A stretch of 64,000 nucleotides of DNA from Microbacterium oleivorans (GTDB taxonomy: Bacteria > Actinomycetota > Actinomycetes > Actinomycetales > Microbacteriaceae), in assembly GCF_013389665.1 (NCBI RefSeq), contig NZ_CP058316.1, forward strand, positions 372,001-436,000, written 5' to 3'. Shown piece after piece: positions 44,627 to 54,247 of the stretch. Positions within the stretch are counted from its first letter, which is position 1, and every line of letters begins with the position of its first letter. A program made the position numbers and the translations under genes. The notes below the pieces were generated by a model. It did no database searches and was not told the DNA's origin. It saw only the letters and a program-made list of their open reading frames with translations.

Positions 44627-45343
44627 TCAGGCTGTCGCGGCGACGGGGCGGCGCCGGCGTTCGGGAGCGGCGGAGGCAGCGCGGATGCCGCGTGGCACGC
44701 TCGCGCGCTGGAGGAGCGCGAACACCGCGTCGAGGAGCAGCGCCAGGATGGCCAGGACGAGCGCCGCACCCAGCACCTGATCGATCGCACGCAGGTCGAT
44801 CCCCTGGATGATCCGGAAGCCGAGGCCGCCGAGGTCGGTGTAGCCGGCGATCGTGACGGTCGCCACCACCTGCAGCACCGCCGACCGCACGCCGCCGACG
44901 AGCAGGGGCATCCCGAGCGGCACCTCCACCCGCCAGAGGATCTGCCACTCGGTCATGCCGACCGCGCGTGCGGCGTCGATGGTGCGGCGGTCGATGGCCT
45001 GGAGGCCGCTGTAGGCGCCTGCCAGAAGGGCCGGGATCGCGAGCACCACGAAGGTGATGAACGCCGCCTCGGTCTTCTGGGTGACCCCGAGGAGCAGGAT
45101 CAGCAGGATGAGGAGGCCGAACGACGGAATGGCCCGTGCGGCACCCGAGACGGCGACAGCGAACTCACGACCCTTGCCGGTGTGCCCGATGGCCCATCCG
45201 ATGGGCACCGCGATGACGGCTGCGATGAGCACCGACACGGACGTGTAGAACAGCTGCTGTCCGACGAGCACCGGCACGGAGTTGCTGCCGGTGTACTGCG
45301 CGGGATCGAGCAGCCAGGCGATGGCGTCGACGAAGACGTTCAT
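44627..45343 (-). CDS. Compatible-solute ABC transporter permease (OpuBD/OpuCD-like)
   Basis: A 238-residue permease with about six membrane helices. The EAA-type coupling loop is DAARAVGMTEWQILWRVEVP, and the segment VSGAARAIPSFGLLILLILL is the ProW/OpuC helix-3 signature. It pairs with the neighbouring permease; the two overlap by four bases (ATGA). The C-terminal tail is Arg/Ala-rich (APERRRRPVA). The ATG at 45343 is set by the overlap; a longer in-frame opening has no homology. Confidence 0.91.
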   Translation of the reverse strand: MNVFVDAIAWLLDPAQYTGSNSVPVLVGQQLFYTSVSVLIAAVIAVPIGWAIGHTGKGREFAVAVSGAARAIPSFGLLILLILLLGVTQKTEAAFITFVVLAIPALLAGAYSGLQAIDRRTIDAARAVGMTEWQILWRVEVPLGMPLLVGGVRSAVLQVVATVTIAGYTDLGGLGFRIIQGIDLRAIDQVLGAALVLAILALLLDAVFALLQRASVPRGIRAASAAPERRRRPVAATA

Positions 45344-46026
45344 GCGGTCGCCTCCACCCGGCGCCGTGCCCGGCGACGAGTCGCACGGGGCGACGCGGTG
45401 CGCGCCCAGGGCATCACGAGACGCCCGAGGAGCACGAGGAGGGCGTCGATGAGCAGGGCGATCACCGCGACGGCGACGATGCCGGCGAAGACCTCTTCGA
45501 GGAGGCGGCGCTGGATGCCGTTGGTGAAGAGGTATCCGAGGTTCGTCACGCCCACGAGGATTCCGACGGTCGCGAGCGACACGGTCGAGACCGACATGAC
45601 GCGCAGGCCCGCGAGCACGACCGGACCCGACAGCGGGAGGTCGACCGCCCAGAATCTGCGGAACCCGCCGTACCCCATTGCGGTCGCGGCCTGTCGCACA
45701 CCCGGATCGACGGAATCGAAACCGTCGGCTACCGAGCGCGTCTGGATCGCGATGGCGTAGATCGTGAGCCCCACGATGAGGTTGGTCTCGGTGCGGATGC
45801 CGTACCCGAGCGCGCTCGGCAGCAGCACGAGGAGGGCCAGAGACGGGATCGTGTACAGCAGACCGGTCAGGGTGATCACCCAGCCGCGCAGCAGCCGGTA
45901 CCGCCAGGCCACCCAGCCCAAGGGCACCGACAGGACGAAACCGAGCACGATCGCGATGACGCTCTGACGGATGTGGTCGAGCGCGAGCGAGAAGATGAGG
46001 TCGAGGTTCGACCAGATCCACGACAC
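45340..46026 (-). CDS. Compatible-solute ABC transporter permease (OpuBB/OpuCB-like)
   Basis: A 228-residue permease with about five to six helices. It shows SVPLGWVAWRYRLLRGWV, LTGLLYTIPSLALLVLLP (OpuC signature) and the coupling loop RQAATAMGYGGFRRFWAVDLPL that contacts the ATPase. A highly basic tail (RRRARRRVEATA) ends it. The GTG start (VSWIWSNLDL) lies one base after the ATPase stop (TGA-A-GTG), and the stop overlaps the second permease, so the unit is fully coupled. Confidence 0.91.
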   Translation of the reverse strand: MSWIWSNLDLIFSLALDHIRQSVIAIVLGFVLSVPLGWVAWRYRLLRGWVITLTGLLYTIPSLALLVLLPSALGYGIRTETNLIVGLTIYAIAIQTRSVADGFDSVDPGVRQAATAMGYGGFRRFWAVDLPLSGPVVLAGLRVMSVSTVSLATVGILVGVTNLGYLFTNGIQRRLLEEVFAGIVAVAVIALLIDALLVLLGRLVMPWARTASPRATRRRARRRVEATA

Positions 46027-46027
46027 T

Positions 46028-46873
46028 TCAGGAGCCGCCCTCGGCGTCGCGCCCGGCGGCGCCCTCGACCAGGGTCCCCTGGGTGCGCCCCTCGGAGTCG
46101 ACGAGCACCGCCCCGCGGCTGGTGCGCTCGACGCGGAGGGCGCGCTTGCCCCGATCGACGCCGATGAAGCTCGCGACGAACTCGTCGGCGGGATCGCGGA
46201 TGATCTCGCTGGGCGATCCGACCTGGAGCTTGGTGGCGCCCGCGGCGAGGATGACGACCTGGTCGCCGAGGAGGAAGGCCTCATCGACGTCGTGCGTGAC
46301 GAACACGACGGTCTTGCCGAGATCGCGCTGCAGCCGCAGCAGCTCCTGCTGCAGCTCGGTCCGCACGATCGGGTCGACGGCGCCGAACGGCTCGTCCATC
46401 AGCAGGATGTTGGGGTCGGCCGCCAGACCGCGGGCGACGCCCACGCGCTGCTGCTGACCGCCCGAGAGTTGGCTCGGGTAACGGTCTGCCATCTTCGTGT
46501 CGAGACCGACGGTCTCCATCAGCTCGAGTGCCCGGCGCCGCGCCTCCCGCCGGCCCGTGCCGGTGAGCACCGGGACGGTGGCGATGTTGTCGGCGACGGT
46601 GAAGTGCGGAAGGAGACCGGAGTTCTGCATCACGTAGCCGATGCGCCGGCGCAGCTGCACCGGGGACCCGTCGGCGACGCTCTCGCCGTCGATCTCGATG
46701 GTGCCCGAGCTCGGGTCGACCATGCGGTTGATCATGCGCAGCAGGGTCGTCTTGCCGCATCCCGACGACCCCACGAAGACCGTGGTTTTGTGCGAGGGGA
46801 TGACGAGCGAGAAATCCTGCACCGCGCGGGTGCCGTCGGGGAACTCCTTGCCGACGTCGCGGAACTCGATCAC
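46028..46873 (-). CDS. Compatible-solute ABC transporter ATP-binding protein (OpuCA/ProV-like)
   Basis: A 281-residue ABC ATPase. Walker A is GSSGCGKTTLLRMINRM, the signature LSGGQQQRVGVARGLA, Walker B ILLMDEPFGAVDPI, and the switch His is in VFVTHDVDEAFLLGD. It energises uptake through the two permeases downstream. The family's usual C-terminal CBS pair, which senses ionic strength, is missing: only about 45 residues follow the ATPase core, so activity may not be controlled by this route. It begins four bases after the DUF427 stop. Confidence 0.92.
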   Translation of the reverse strand: MIEFRDVGKEFPDGTRAVQDFSLVIPSHKTTVFVGSSGCGKTTLLRMINRMVDPSSGTIEIDGESVADGSPVQLRRRIGYVMQNSGLLPHFTVADNIATVPVLTGTGRREARRRALELMETVGLDTKMADRYPSQLSGGQQQRVGVARGLAADPNILLMDEPFGAVDPIVRTELQQELLRLQRDLGKTVVFVTHDVDEAFLLGDQVVILAAGATKLQVGSPSEIIRDPADEFVASFIGVDRGKRALRVERTSRGAVLVDSEGRTQGTLVEGAAGRDAEGGS

Positions 46874-46877
46874 CGAT

Positions 46878-47168
46878 TCAGCTCTCGATCACGACCGAGC
46901 GGTCGAACGCGACGTATCCGGAGAAGTCGGTTCCCACCCGCTCGATGGCCGTCGGGTAGGGGGTCGGATACGACCACGCCTTGTCTGAGGACCCGGCGAC
47001 GTCGAAGTACTGCGCGTCGCCCTTCCAGGCGCAGGTGTACGCCGTGTCGCTCTCGGTCAGAACCCCCTCGGCGATGCTGCGCGGCGGAAAGTACCAGTTC
47101 CCCTCGATGCGGACGAGATCTCCTTCGTCGGCTTCAGCGATGATCGTGTCGCCCAGTCGTGCACGCAT
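46878..47168 (-). CDS. DUF427 domain-containing protein
   Basis: A 96-residue protein of the DUF427 family, function unknown. The conserved pieces are IEGNWYFPPRSI, the aromatic-rich TCAWKGDAQYFDV and DKAWSYPTPYPTA, and the C-terminal GYVAFDRSVVIE. No signal or membrane helix is present. GGAGGG precedes the ATG. It heads the unit with the Opu transporter genes, but whether it works with the transporter is unknown. A TACCGT element about 20 bases further upstream could be its promoter -10. Confidence 0.88.
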   Translation of the reverse strand: MRARLGDTIIAEADEGDLVRIEGNWYFPPRSIAEGVLTESDTAYTCAWKGDAQYFDVAGSSDKAWSYPTPYPTAIERVGTDFSGYVAFDRSVVIES

Positions 47169-47283
47169 GGCGCCGCCCTCCGTTGTGGACTCTCACGGTA
47201 GCGCCCGCCGCCGACACCGGGCGTCGTGTTGCGTCATGTCGTGAAATGGACTAAAAAAGCGCCGATGCCGGACCGGCCGCGCC

Positions 47284-48597
47284 TCAGTACCAGATGCCCA
47301 GCCGCGGCGTCACCGGCGAACCGAGCACACGCGCGCAGGCCGCGGCATCCGACGCCGAGACCCGGCCGGCGCGGGCGAGGGCGACGACCGACACTCCGCC
47401 CAGGTACAGCGCCGACAACTCCACGATCGACAGCTCGAGCACGATCGCGTCCGAGGCATCCGTACGCGTCGCCGTCCGGGTGACCGTCGCCTCCCCGTCG
47501 CCGTCGACATCGAGGACGAAGTCGCCGTCCGCCAGCGCGAGCGGGTCCGTCACACGCAGAAACAGCCGGCCCGCCGCGCCGTACGTGCGGGCACCGAGCG
47601 CGGCCGGCACGTCGAGGATGCGCAGGTACTGATGGTCGGACACCGACACGGACGCCGCGCGCCAATCGCCGATCATCCAGAGCACCGGCTCGTCGGTCGC
47701 GCGCAGCTCGGCGTGGACGTGCGAGACGAGATCGAGCTCGAGCACGAACCGCCACAGCGCGGCGTAGGCGTCGTCGGTCTCGGCGAGGAGGACCGAGACC
47801 TTCGCGGTGCCGTGGACGATGTCGCCCTCGTGCGCCGATATCCGGTAGGTGAGGATGCCGCGCACCTCCCCCGCCACGTCGCAGTAGCGCACGCACCGCA
47901 CGTCGCCGCCGTCCTTCGCGTCGGAATCGGTCCCGGTGAAGCGGTCGTCGTGTCCCGGCGGGAGGGCGATGTCGCCGGGCGTGTGCCGACGCACGCGTTC
48001 GTGCAGCGCGACGACGAGGTCGCGAGCGGCCGTCCGATCGACGAAGTCGACGCGACCCTCGGGTCGGGGACCGCTCCACCGGACCCGGCGGGTGTCGATG
48101 TCGAGGGTCGCCGCATCCGCGGCCGCCGCGAAGCCGTAGCGGCCGTAGAGCGTCGACTCGGTCACCGTGAGCATCGCGACCGGGCAGCCGGCGGCGGCGA
48201 TCGTGCGCAGCTCGCCCTCGAGCAGCGCTCGCGCGATGCCCCGCCGGCGGTGGGTCTGCGCGACGGTGACCGCGCTGATCGCCCCGGCCGGCACCGCGCC
48301 GCCGGGTACCGTCAGCTCGCTCGGCCACGACGCCACCGTGCCCACGGCCACCGCGGGGAGCGCGCCGCCCGCGTCGTAGACGCCGGTCAGCCGGCGTGCG
48401 GCATTGCGGCGGCGGGCGGCGGCGAGCTGTTCGGGCGAGCTCTCCCCGTCCTGGAAGCCCCGCGCCACCGCGTGCAACCAGCCCTCGAAGGCATCGGAGT
48501 CGGCGGGGACCGTGCGGTACTCCAGCTCCCGAGCGGCCAGCGAGGCACGCGAGCGCCCGTCGACCTCTCGATCGAGCCAGGTCTGGTCGAAGGTCAT
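47284..48597 (-). CDS. Eis-like GNAT family N-acetyltransferase
   Basis: A 437-residue acetyltransferase with the three-part Eis layout: an N-terminal GNAT domain with the acetyl-CoA loop VAQTHRRRGIARALLEGEL (about residue 115), a central second GNAT-like domain, and a C-terminal sterol-carrier-like domain. The protein ends in LGIWY; in Eis the C-terminal carboxylate acts as catalytic base, which fits the free Tyr here. Eis enzymes acetylate aminoglycosides and other amines; the natural substrate here is unknown. Its ATG overlaps the ispE stop (ATGA). A T6 run about 20 bases past the stop may be a terminator. Confidence 0.88.
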   Translation of the reverse strand: MTFDQTWLDREVDGRSRASLAARELEYRTVPADSDAFEGWLHAVARGFQDGESSPEQLAAARRRNAARRLTGVYDAGGALPAVAVGTVASWPSELTVPGGAVPAGAISAVTVAQTHRRRGIARALLEGELRTIAAAGCPVAMLTVTESTLYGRYGFAAAADAATLDIDTRRVRWSGPRPEGRVDFVDRTAARDLVVALHERVRRHTPGDIALPPGHDDRFTGTDSDAKDGGDVRCVRYCDVAGEVRGILTYRISAHEGDIVHGTAKVSVLLAETDDAYAALWRFVLELDLVSHVHAELRATDEPVLWMIGDWRAASVSVSDHQYLRILDVPAALGARTYGAAGRLFLRVTDPLALADGDFVLDVDGDGEATVTRTATRTDASDAIVLELSIVELSALYLGGVSVVALARAGRVSASDAAACARVLGSPVTPRLGIWY

Positions 48598-49535
48598 CGG
48601 GTCACCACTTTCGCGCCCGTCACCGGGCCGTAGACATGGCGGGCACGGCGGCCCGCGGCGGACAGATCGTGCTCCAGGCGTCGCGCAGCCTCGACGTCCG
48701 CAGCGAGGAGGGCGACCGTCGGGCCGGAGCCCGAGACGAGGGCGGCCACGGCGCCGGCGGCGACACCTGCCGCGATCGTGGCCGAGAGGTCGGGGCGCAG
48801 CGCGCACGCGGCATCCTGCAGGTCGTTGCGCAGCGCGCCCGCGAGGAGCTCGGGCGATCCCGAGCGCAGCGCCTGCAGCACGACCGGGTCGACGTCGGGC
48901 ACGGTGGGCTCGGGCGCGATGTCGGGACGGTTCCGCGCTCGCAACCGGTCGAGCTCGGTGTAGACGCCCGGGGTCGGGAGGCCACCGTCGTCGCTGACGA
49001 CGACCCAGTCGAAACGCGCGCGTGCGAGCGCCGGACTCAGCCGGTCGCCCCGGCCCGTCCCGACCGCGCTGCCGCCCAGGAGGGCGAAGGGCACGTCGGC
49101 GCCCAATCGCGCGGCGAGCTCCTGCAGAGCGGGAGAGGTGAGCCCCGCGCCCCACAGCGCGTCGCACGCGACCAGCGCGGCCGCGGCGTCGGCGGAACCG
49201 CCGCCCATCCCCCCGGCGACGGGGACGGCCTTGCGGATGTCGAGGTGGACCCCGCCGAGGTAGCCGACCTCGCGTGCCACCAGGCGCGCCGCGCGCAGAG
49301 CGAGGTTGCGGTCGTCGGTCGGGACGCCGGGTACCGGCAGGCCGTCCTCACCCACCACGCGCACCGTGAAATCGTCGGCCGGAGTGGCGACGAGGTCCTC
49401 GAACAGCGACACCGCCTGGTAGACCGAGGCGACGTCGTGGTATCCGTCGGGCTGGACGGCCCCGACCTCGAGGAAGAGATTGATCTTGCCGGGGGCCCGG
49501 ACACGCACGCGATCGGGGATCGCGCTCAGCGTCAT
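48594..49535 (-). CDS. ispE: 4-(cytidine 5'-diphospho)-2-C-methyl-D-erythritol kinase
   Basis: A 313-residue GHMP kinase of the non-mevalonate isoprenoid pathway. The N-terminal VRVRAPGKINLFLEVG carries the conserved Lys/Asn, the ATP loop is PVAGGMGGGSADAAAALVA, and the C-terminal AALVSGSGPTVALLA is the third GHMP motif. It is usually next to rsmA in actinobacteria; here three accessory genes intervene. It overlaps the aldo/keto reductase upstream and the Eis-like gene downstream by four bases each. Confidence 0.95.
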   Translation of the reverse strand: MTLSAIPDRVRVRAPGKINLFLEVGAVQPDGYHDVASVYQAVSLFEDLVATPADDFTVRVVGEDGLPVPGVPTDDRNLALRAARLVAREVGYLGGVHLDIRKAVPVAGGMGGGSADAAAALVACDALWGAGLTSPALQELAARLGADVPFALLGGSAVGTGRGDRLSPALARARFDWVVVSDDGGLPTPGVYTELDRLRARNRPDIAPEPTVPDVDPVVLQALRSGSPELLAGALRNDLQDAACALRPDLSATIAAGVAAGAVAALVSGSGPTVALLAADVEAARRLEHDLSAAGRRARHVYGPVTGAKVVTR

Positions 49536-50602
49536 GAGCCGTCCGACCCGGCCCAGAGCTCGCCGATCCGCCCGGCGATCTCGTCGATGCGACGCAGCTC
49601 GTCGTCATCGAAGTCCGGCCCGTCGAGGGCGGCGAGGTTCTCGTCGAGCTGCGCGGTGCGGGACGCGCCGATCAGCGCCGAGGCGACGACGGCGTCGCGC
49701 AGCGTCCACCGGATGGCGAGCTGGGCGAGGCTCTGCCCGCGATCGCGGGCGATGGCGGCGAGATCGCGCAGACCGGCGAGGGCCGACTCCGAGAGCCGCC
49801 CGTCACCCGGCAGCGAGAATCGCTGCATCGACCGGTCGGAGGTCCCGTCGTCGAGGTACCGCCCGGTGAGGAGGCCCTGCTGCAGCGGCATGAATCCGAT
49901 CGCGCCCATACCGTCGGTGCGGAGCTGATCGGTCAGACCGCCCTCGATCCAGCGGTTGAGGATCGAATACGACGGCTGGTGGATCACCAACGGTGTGCCG
50001 AGGTCGCGGGCCACGGCGGCCGCGCGCGCCGTGCTCTCGGCGGAGTAGGAGGAGATGCCGACATAGAGCGCCTTACCCTGGCGCACCAGGGTGTCGAGGG
50101 CACCCACCGTCTCTTCGACGGGCGTCGTGTCGTCCTCGCGGTGCGAGTAGAAGATGTCGACGTAGTCGAGGTCCATCCGGCGCAGCGACTGCTCGGCACT
50201 CGCGATGAGGTACTTTCTCGACCCGTGGTTTCCGTAGGGGCCGTCCCACATGTCGTAGCCGGCCTTGGACGAGATGATCAGTTCGTCGCGGTACGGCGCG
50301 AAGTCCTCGCGCATCATGCGGCCGAAGTTCGTCTCGGCCGAACCGTAGGGAGGGCCGTAGTTGTTCGCGAGGTCGAAGTGCGTGATCCCGCGATCGAAAG
50401 CGTGGCGAAGCACCTCGCGCTGACGGTCGAAGGGGATGTTGTCGCCGAAGTTCCACCACAGCCCGAGCGAGATCGGCGGCAGGTAGAGACCCGACGTGCC
50501 CACCTGCCGGTAGGAGGTGCGCTCATACCTGTCGGCGGCGGCGGTATAGGGACGGTGGAGGTCTCCGCCGCGCGAGGCGGGGAAGCGGGGCGAGGCGGTC
50601 AC
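49532..50602 (-). CDS. Aldo/keto reductase, YghZ-like (L-glyceraldehyde 3-phosphate reductase type)
   Basis: A 356-residue (beta/alpha)8 reductase. The catalytic Asp/Tyr/Lys/His tetrad is visible in THFDLANNYGPPYG, SSKAGYDMWDGPYG and DIFYSHRED. The block WDGPYGNHGSRKYL and the LGLWWNFGDN N-terminus are typical of YghZ/Gpr proteins, NADPH reductases of methylglyoxal and L-glyceraldehyde 3-phosphate. The GTG start lies six bases after TAGGCT, suggesting a leaderless mRNA. It leads the unit with ispE and the Eis-like gene. Confidence 0.91.
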   Translation of the reverse strand: MTASPRFPASRGGDLHRPYTAAADRYERTSYRQVGTSGLYLPPISLGLWWNFGDNIPFDRQREVLRHAFDRGITHFDLANNYGPPYGSAETNFGRMMREDFAPYRDELIISSKAGYDMWDGPYGNHGSRKYLIASAEQSLRRMDLDYVDIFYSHREDDTTPVEETVGALDTLVRQGKALYVGISSYSAESTARAAAVARDLGTPLVIHQPSYSILNRWIEGGLTDQLRTDGMGAIGFMPLQQGLLTGRYLDDGTSDRSMQRFSLPGDGRLSESALAGLRDLAAIARDRGQSLAQLAIRWTLRDAVVASALIGASRTAQLDENLAALDGPDFDDDELRRIDEIAGRIGELWAGSDGS

Positions 50603-50608
50603 GGTCCG

Positions 50609-50614
50609 AGCCTA
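50609..50614 (-). promoter_or_regulatory. Candidate -10 element (TAGGCT), leaderless aldo/keto reductase mRNA
   Basis: TAGGCT on the minus strand followed by six bases (CGGACC) and the GTG at 50602; this promoter probably also drives ispE and the Eis-like gene. Confidence 0.5.
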
Positions 50615-50794
50615 CCGATCCGGCGCCGACGCACCAGCCGGGAACAACGACGTCGTCGACGGCGTTGACTCTGGGGAGGCTTCCCGTGCCCTCGACTTCC
50701 GGCGAATCGACGCAGATCCGCACGATGCACGAGGAAACACCGTCGTAACGGAGAATGTCTACTCTGCCTACATCCCATTCCCGAGGAGGAACCC

Positions 50795-52384
50795 CTGGCC
50801 CTTTCCGCTCTGCCCCGACGCGAGAACCCCTGGATCGACCTGCCCGCACGTCGCGACGACGTCGTCCTCGACGAGGGCCTGCTGCGTCTCGTCCACGACG
50901 ACGCGACGCCCGACGCCGCACGCCAGGCCGACCTGCTGCTGATCGCCGACGCCCTCGACGCGGCCGGCGTGCGTGCGTTGCTCATCCGCCACGATCTGCA
51001 CACGCCCGCTCTCGCGATCGACCTCGCCGATGCGGAGCGGGCCGCTGCCGCGCTGCGCACGCTCGGCCAGGAGGAGCCGCTCTATCTCAAGGCCAAGGGC
51101 TCCGCTCCCGTCTTCGCCGCCGACGCGGTCATCCCCGCGTCCGTGCCGAACGCGCTGCGGGCCTACCGGCCGCGGGTCACGACGACCGGTGGCCGCCGCT
51201 ACGACCACGAGTACGGCGTGCGCCTGGAGTTCTGGAGCTTCGGCGAGACGACGGTCGAGGCGCCGCAGGCCAACGCGCTGATGCGCCGCGTGACGCCCGC
51301 CCAGGACGTCCGGATCGTCACCGCGACGCGATGGGAGCGCGACTGGCAGACCGTCGCAGGAATGCTCGAGCCGCACCCGCGCGAGGTGACCGACGACATC
51401 GACATGGTCTTCTCCTGGGTCGACGGCTCGGCCAGCGAGTTCCAGCGGCAGCGCGCGGCCCAGCTGTCGGAGTACGTCGTGGGCGAGGGCGACGACGGGC
51501 CCGCTCGGTACCGGCACGTCGACGAGCTGCGCTACGCGCTGCGCAGTGTGCACATGTACGCGCCGTGGGTGCGTCGCATCTTCATCGCGACCGACTCCCC
51601 GGCACCGGCGTGGCTCGCCGACCACCCGAAGGTCACCATCGTTCGCAGCGACGAGTTCTTCGCCGACCCCTCGACGCTGCCCACCCACAACTCCCACGCC
51701 GTGGAGTCGCAACTCCACCGCATCGACGGGCTCGCCGAGCACTTCCTCTATTCGAACGACGACATGTTCTTCGGTCGCCCGGTCCACCCGGAACTGTTCT
51801 TCTCCCCCGGCGGCGTCTCCTCGTTCGTCGAATGCGACGTGCGGATCGGCTCGGGCGATCCCCGCCTCGAGCGGTCCGGACACGACAACGGCCTCCGAGT
51901 CAATCGCGCCTTGCTCCAGGAGCGGTTCGGCCGCGTCATCGTGCGCGACCTCGAGCACTGCGCCGCACCCTTGCGCCGCAGCGTCATGTCGGAGCTGGAG
52001 GAGACCTTCGCCGCTGACTTCGCCCGCACCGCGGCATCCCGGTTCCGCTCCGCCACCGACATCTCGGTGACGAACTCGCTGTACCACTACTACGCGATGT
52101 TCACCGGCCGGGCGATCCCGACCTCGGTGCCACGCACCCGCTACGTCCAGACCACGCTGGCACGGTCGCTCGCGGGCATGGAACGCCTCGCGAAGCGGCG
52201 CGACATCGACATGTTCTGCCTCAACGACGGTGGCGAGACCGAGGTGCCCGAGGAGATCCGGGTGGCTTCGCTGCGGGACGTCCTCGAGCGCATGTTCCCC
52301 ATCCGGGCGCCGTGGGAGATCCCGCTAGTCAGCGAAGCACGTGTACGGGACGCGTCGGCGGTGCGCTCCGGCGTGAAGCGCTGA
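50795..52384 (+). CDS. Stealth-family sugar phosphotransferase, probable CTG start
   Basis: A protein of 529 residues if it starts at the CTG at 50795. The Stealth blocks are clear: CR1 [17 protein letters not shown] (about residue 200), CR2 with [19 protein letters not shown] and [13 protein letters not shown], then the [14 protein letters not shown] and [15 protein letters not shown] regions of CR3 and CR4. Such enzymes transfer hexose-1-phosphate in capsule or cell-wall glycan synthesis. The first ATG/GTG/TTG in frame is the GTG at 50969, but the 58 codons before it read a coherent leader domain ([15 protein letters not shown]) and GAGGAGG lies five bases before the CTG. The 3' end overlaps the next gene by 56 bases tail to tail. 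Confidence 0.85.
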   Translation: MALSALPRRENPWIDLPARRDDVVLDEGLLRLVHDDATPDAARQADLLLIADALDAAGVRALLIRHDLHTPALAIDLADAERAAAALRTLGQEEPLYLKAKGSAPVFAADAVIPASVPNALRAYRPRVTTTGGRRYDHEYGVRLEFWSFGETTVEAPQANALMRRVTPAQDVRIVTATRWERDWQTVAGMLEPHPREVTDDIDMVFSWVDGSASEFQRQRAAQLSEYVVGEGDDGPARYRHVDELRYALRSVHMYAPWVRRIFIATDSPAPAWLADHPKVTIVRSDEFFADPSTLPTHNSHAVESQLHRIDGLAEHFLYSNDDMFFGRPVHPELFFSPGGVSSFVECDVRIGSGDPRLERSGHDNGLRVNRALLQERFGRVIVRDLEHCAAPLRRSVMSELEETFAADFARTAASRFRSATDISVTNSLYHYYAMFTGRAIPTSVPRTRYVQTTLARSLAGMERLAKRRDIDMFCLNDGGETEVPEEIRVASLRDVLERMFPIRAPWEIPLVSEARVRDASAVRSGVKR

Positions 52385-53249
52385 CCGGAGCGATGCCCGC
52401 GGCGGCCAGCCGTCGCTGCGCCTCGCTCGCGTCGGTGTACTCGAGCGTGACCGGCGCCTCGACGGGCACGACCGAGTGCACGACGGTCTCGTCGTACACG
52501 TGCACGAAGTTGAACGACTGGGCGCCGTCCTGGGGCCGGGTGCCACCCACCGGCACCGTGAGGTCCTGCGCGTAACACGTCGACGAGGCGACCGAGACCG
52601 GGATGCCGGCGAAGGTCGCGAAGGTCGAGTAGTGGAGGTGCCCGGCGATGATGGCGCGCACGTCCGACCCGCGGAGCACCGCGGCGAGAGAGCTCTGCTC
52701 CCGAAGCTCGACGCTCGCGGCGAGCGGCAGAACGCTCGGGACCGGCGGGTGGTGCATCGCGAGGATCGTGCCGAGCGGCGCCGGCGTCGCGAGCACCTCG
52801 CGCAGCCACTCCAGCTGATGCGGCCGCACCTCTCCGTGGTGCGCACCCGGGACGCTCGTGTCGAGGGTGATGAGCCGGAGCCCGTCGATCTCGTCGACAC
52901 GATCGGCCACCGCATCCGTCGGCCGCTCGCGCCAGAGCGTCTCTCGGAAGCCGGCGCGGTCGTCGTGGTTGCCCATGACCCAGAAGATCCGGGTTCCCAG
53001 GCGCTCGGCGAAGGGCTCGACCAGGTCGCGCAGCTCCGCATACGCGTCGTGCTCGCCGAGGTCGACGAGATCGCCCGTGAAGACGATGCCGTCGGGGCGG
53101 AGCGCAGCGGTCTCGATCGCATCGAGGGCACGACGCAGGTGCGCTGCCGCGTCGACGCGGTCGAATATCTGCGAGCCCGCGGCTCGGAGGTGGGTGTCGC
53201 TCAGGTGCAGCAGCACCCTCTCGGGTGCCGGGTACTCGGCGGTTCGCAT
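52329..53249 (-). CDS. Metallophosphoesterase, CpdA-like (3',5'-cyclic AMP phosphodiesterase type)
   Basis: A 306-residue calcineurin-like phosphoesterase. All metal-site blocks are present: [42 protein letters not shown] and [11 protein letters not shown]. The spacing fits class III cyclic nucleotide phosphodiesterases (CpdA/Rv0805), but many members act on other phosphodiesters. I chose the ATG at 53249 ([20 protein letters not shown]) preceded by GGAAGAG; the frame opens further upstream without homology. Its Ser/Arg-rich C-terminus overlaps the Stealth gene antiparallel. Confidence 0.89.
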   Translation of the reverse strand: MRTAEYPAPERVLLHLSDTHLRAAGSQIFDRVDAAAHLRRALDAIETAALRPDGIVFTGDLVDLGEHDAYAELRDLVEPFAERLGTRIFWVMGNHDDRAGFRETLWRERPTDAVADRVDEIDGLRLITLDTSVPGAHHGEVRPHQLEWLREVLATPAPLGTILAMHHPPVPSVLPLAASVELREQSSLAAVLRGSDVRAIIAGHLHYSTFATFAGIPVSVASSTCYAQDLTVPVGGTRPQDGAQSFNFVHVYDETVVHSVVPVEAPVTLEYTDASEAQRRLAAAGIAPVSASRRSAPPTRPVHVLR

Positions 53250-53349
53250 CGTCTCTTCCAGGCCGGGTGATGCTCGCCGCGACGCTCGCGGCTCACCCAC
53301 AATGTTACCGGGATGTTTCGTGTGGTTCCGATGACGCGCTGATGAGCGT

Positions 53350-54195
53350 TCAGTGAACGGATGCCGCCAGCCGCACGAAATCGTCGATCGTCAGCTGCTC
53401 TCCGCGCAGCGTCGGGTCGATGCCGACGGCTTCGAGCGCGGCGGACGAGGTTGCCGCCGTGCCCCCGAACAGCGGGGCGACGGCTTGGCGGAGCATCTTG
53501 CGTCGCTGCCCGAATGCCGCGTCGACGACCGAGAACGTGCGCCGACGGAGATCGTCGTCGCCCCGCGGCTCGGCGTCCCGCTCGAATCCCACGAGCACGC
53601 TGTCGACATTCGGCACCGGCCAGAACACCTGGCGCGAGACCGTGCCCGCCAGGCGCCAACGGCCATACCAGGCGGCCTTGACGCTCGGGGAGCCGTAGAT
53701 CTTCGAACCGGGGGCGGCGGCCAGGCGCTCGCCCACCTCGGCCTGGACCATCACGACCCCGCGTTCGAGATCCGGGAAGGTCTCGAGGAAGTGCAGCAGC
53801 ACCGGAACGCTGACGTTGTACGGCAGGTTGGCCACGAGCACCCGCGGATCGCCGGGAAGCTCGGTCACCCGCAGCGCATCGGCGTCGACGACCGCGAGCA
53901 TGCCCGGCTCGACCCCGTGACGCTCGGCCGTGAGGGGAAGCCGCGCGGCCAGCCGATGGTCGATCTCGACGGCCGTCACGCTCGCCCCGGTCTCGAGGAT
54001 CGCGAGGGTGAGCGAGCCGAGCCCGGGGCCGATCTCGACCACGCGCTCCCCCGCCTGCACCCGCGCGGCCTGCACGATCTTGCGGACGGTGTTGGCGTCG
54101 ACGACGAAGTTCTGCCCGAGCTTCTTCGTCGGCGTGACATCGAGGTCGGCCGCGAGCGAGCGGATCTCGGAGGCGCCGAGCAGGGTCACAGGCAT
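53350..54195 (-). CDS. rsmA: 16S rRNA (adenine(1518)-N(6)/adenine(1519)-N(6))-dimethyltransferase
   Basis: A 281-residue SAM methyltransferase (KsgA) that dimethylates two adenines near the 3' end of 16S rRNA during 30S maturation. Visible blocks are [18 protein letters not shown], motif [28 protein letters not shown], and the catalytic [18 protein letters not shown], plus [12 protein letters not shown] near the C-terminus. The ATG lies seven bases after TAGGCT and has no Shine-Dalgarno sequence, so a leaderless mRNA is likely. It is 52 bases from the end of the heme operon. Confidence 0.95.
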   Translation of the reverse strand: MPVTLLGASEIRSLAADLDVTPTKKLGQNFVVDANTVRKIVQAARVQAGERVVEIGPGLGSLTLAILETGASVTAVEIDHRLAARLPLTAERHGVEPGMLAVVDADALRVTELPGDPRVLVANLPYNVSVPVLLHFLETFPDLERGVVMVQAEVGERLAAAPGSKIYGSPSVKAAWYGRWRLAGTVSRQVFWPVPNVDSVLVGFERDAEPRGDDDLRRRTFSVVDAAFGQRRKMLRQAVAPLFGGTAATSSAALEAVGIDPTLRGEQLTIDDFVRLAASVH

Positions 54196-54247
54196 GAAAA
54201 CCAGCCTAGTTGCGACGCGCCCTCCCGCCCCGCCTGCTCGGTCTCGA

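Noticed and set aside
47250..47283. T6 run on the minus strand after the Eis-like gene, considered as an intrinsic terminator
   Set aside because: The upstream GC-rich bases give only a very small-loop or weak stem, so I did not list it as a terminator; it may still work as one.
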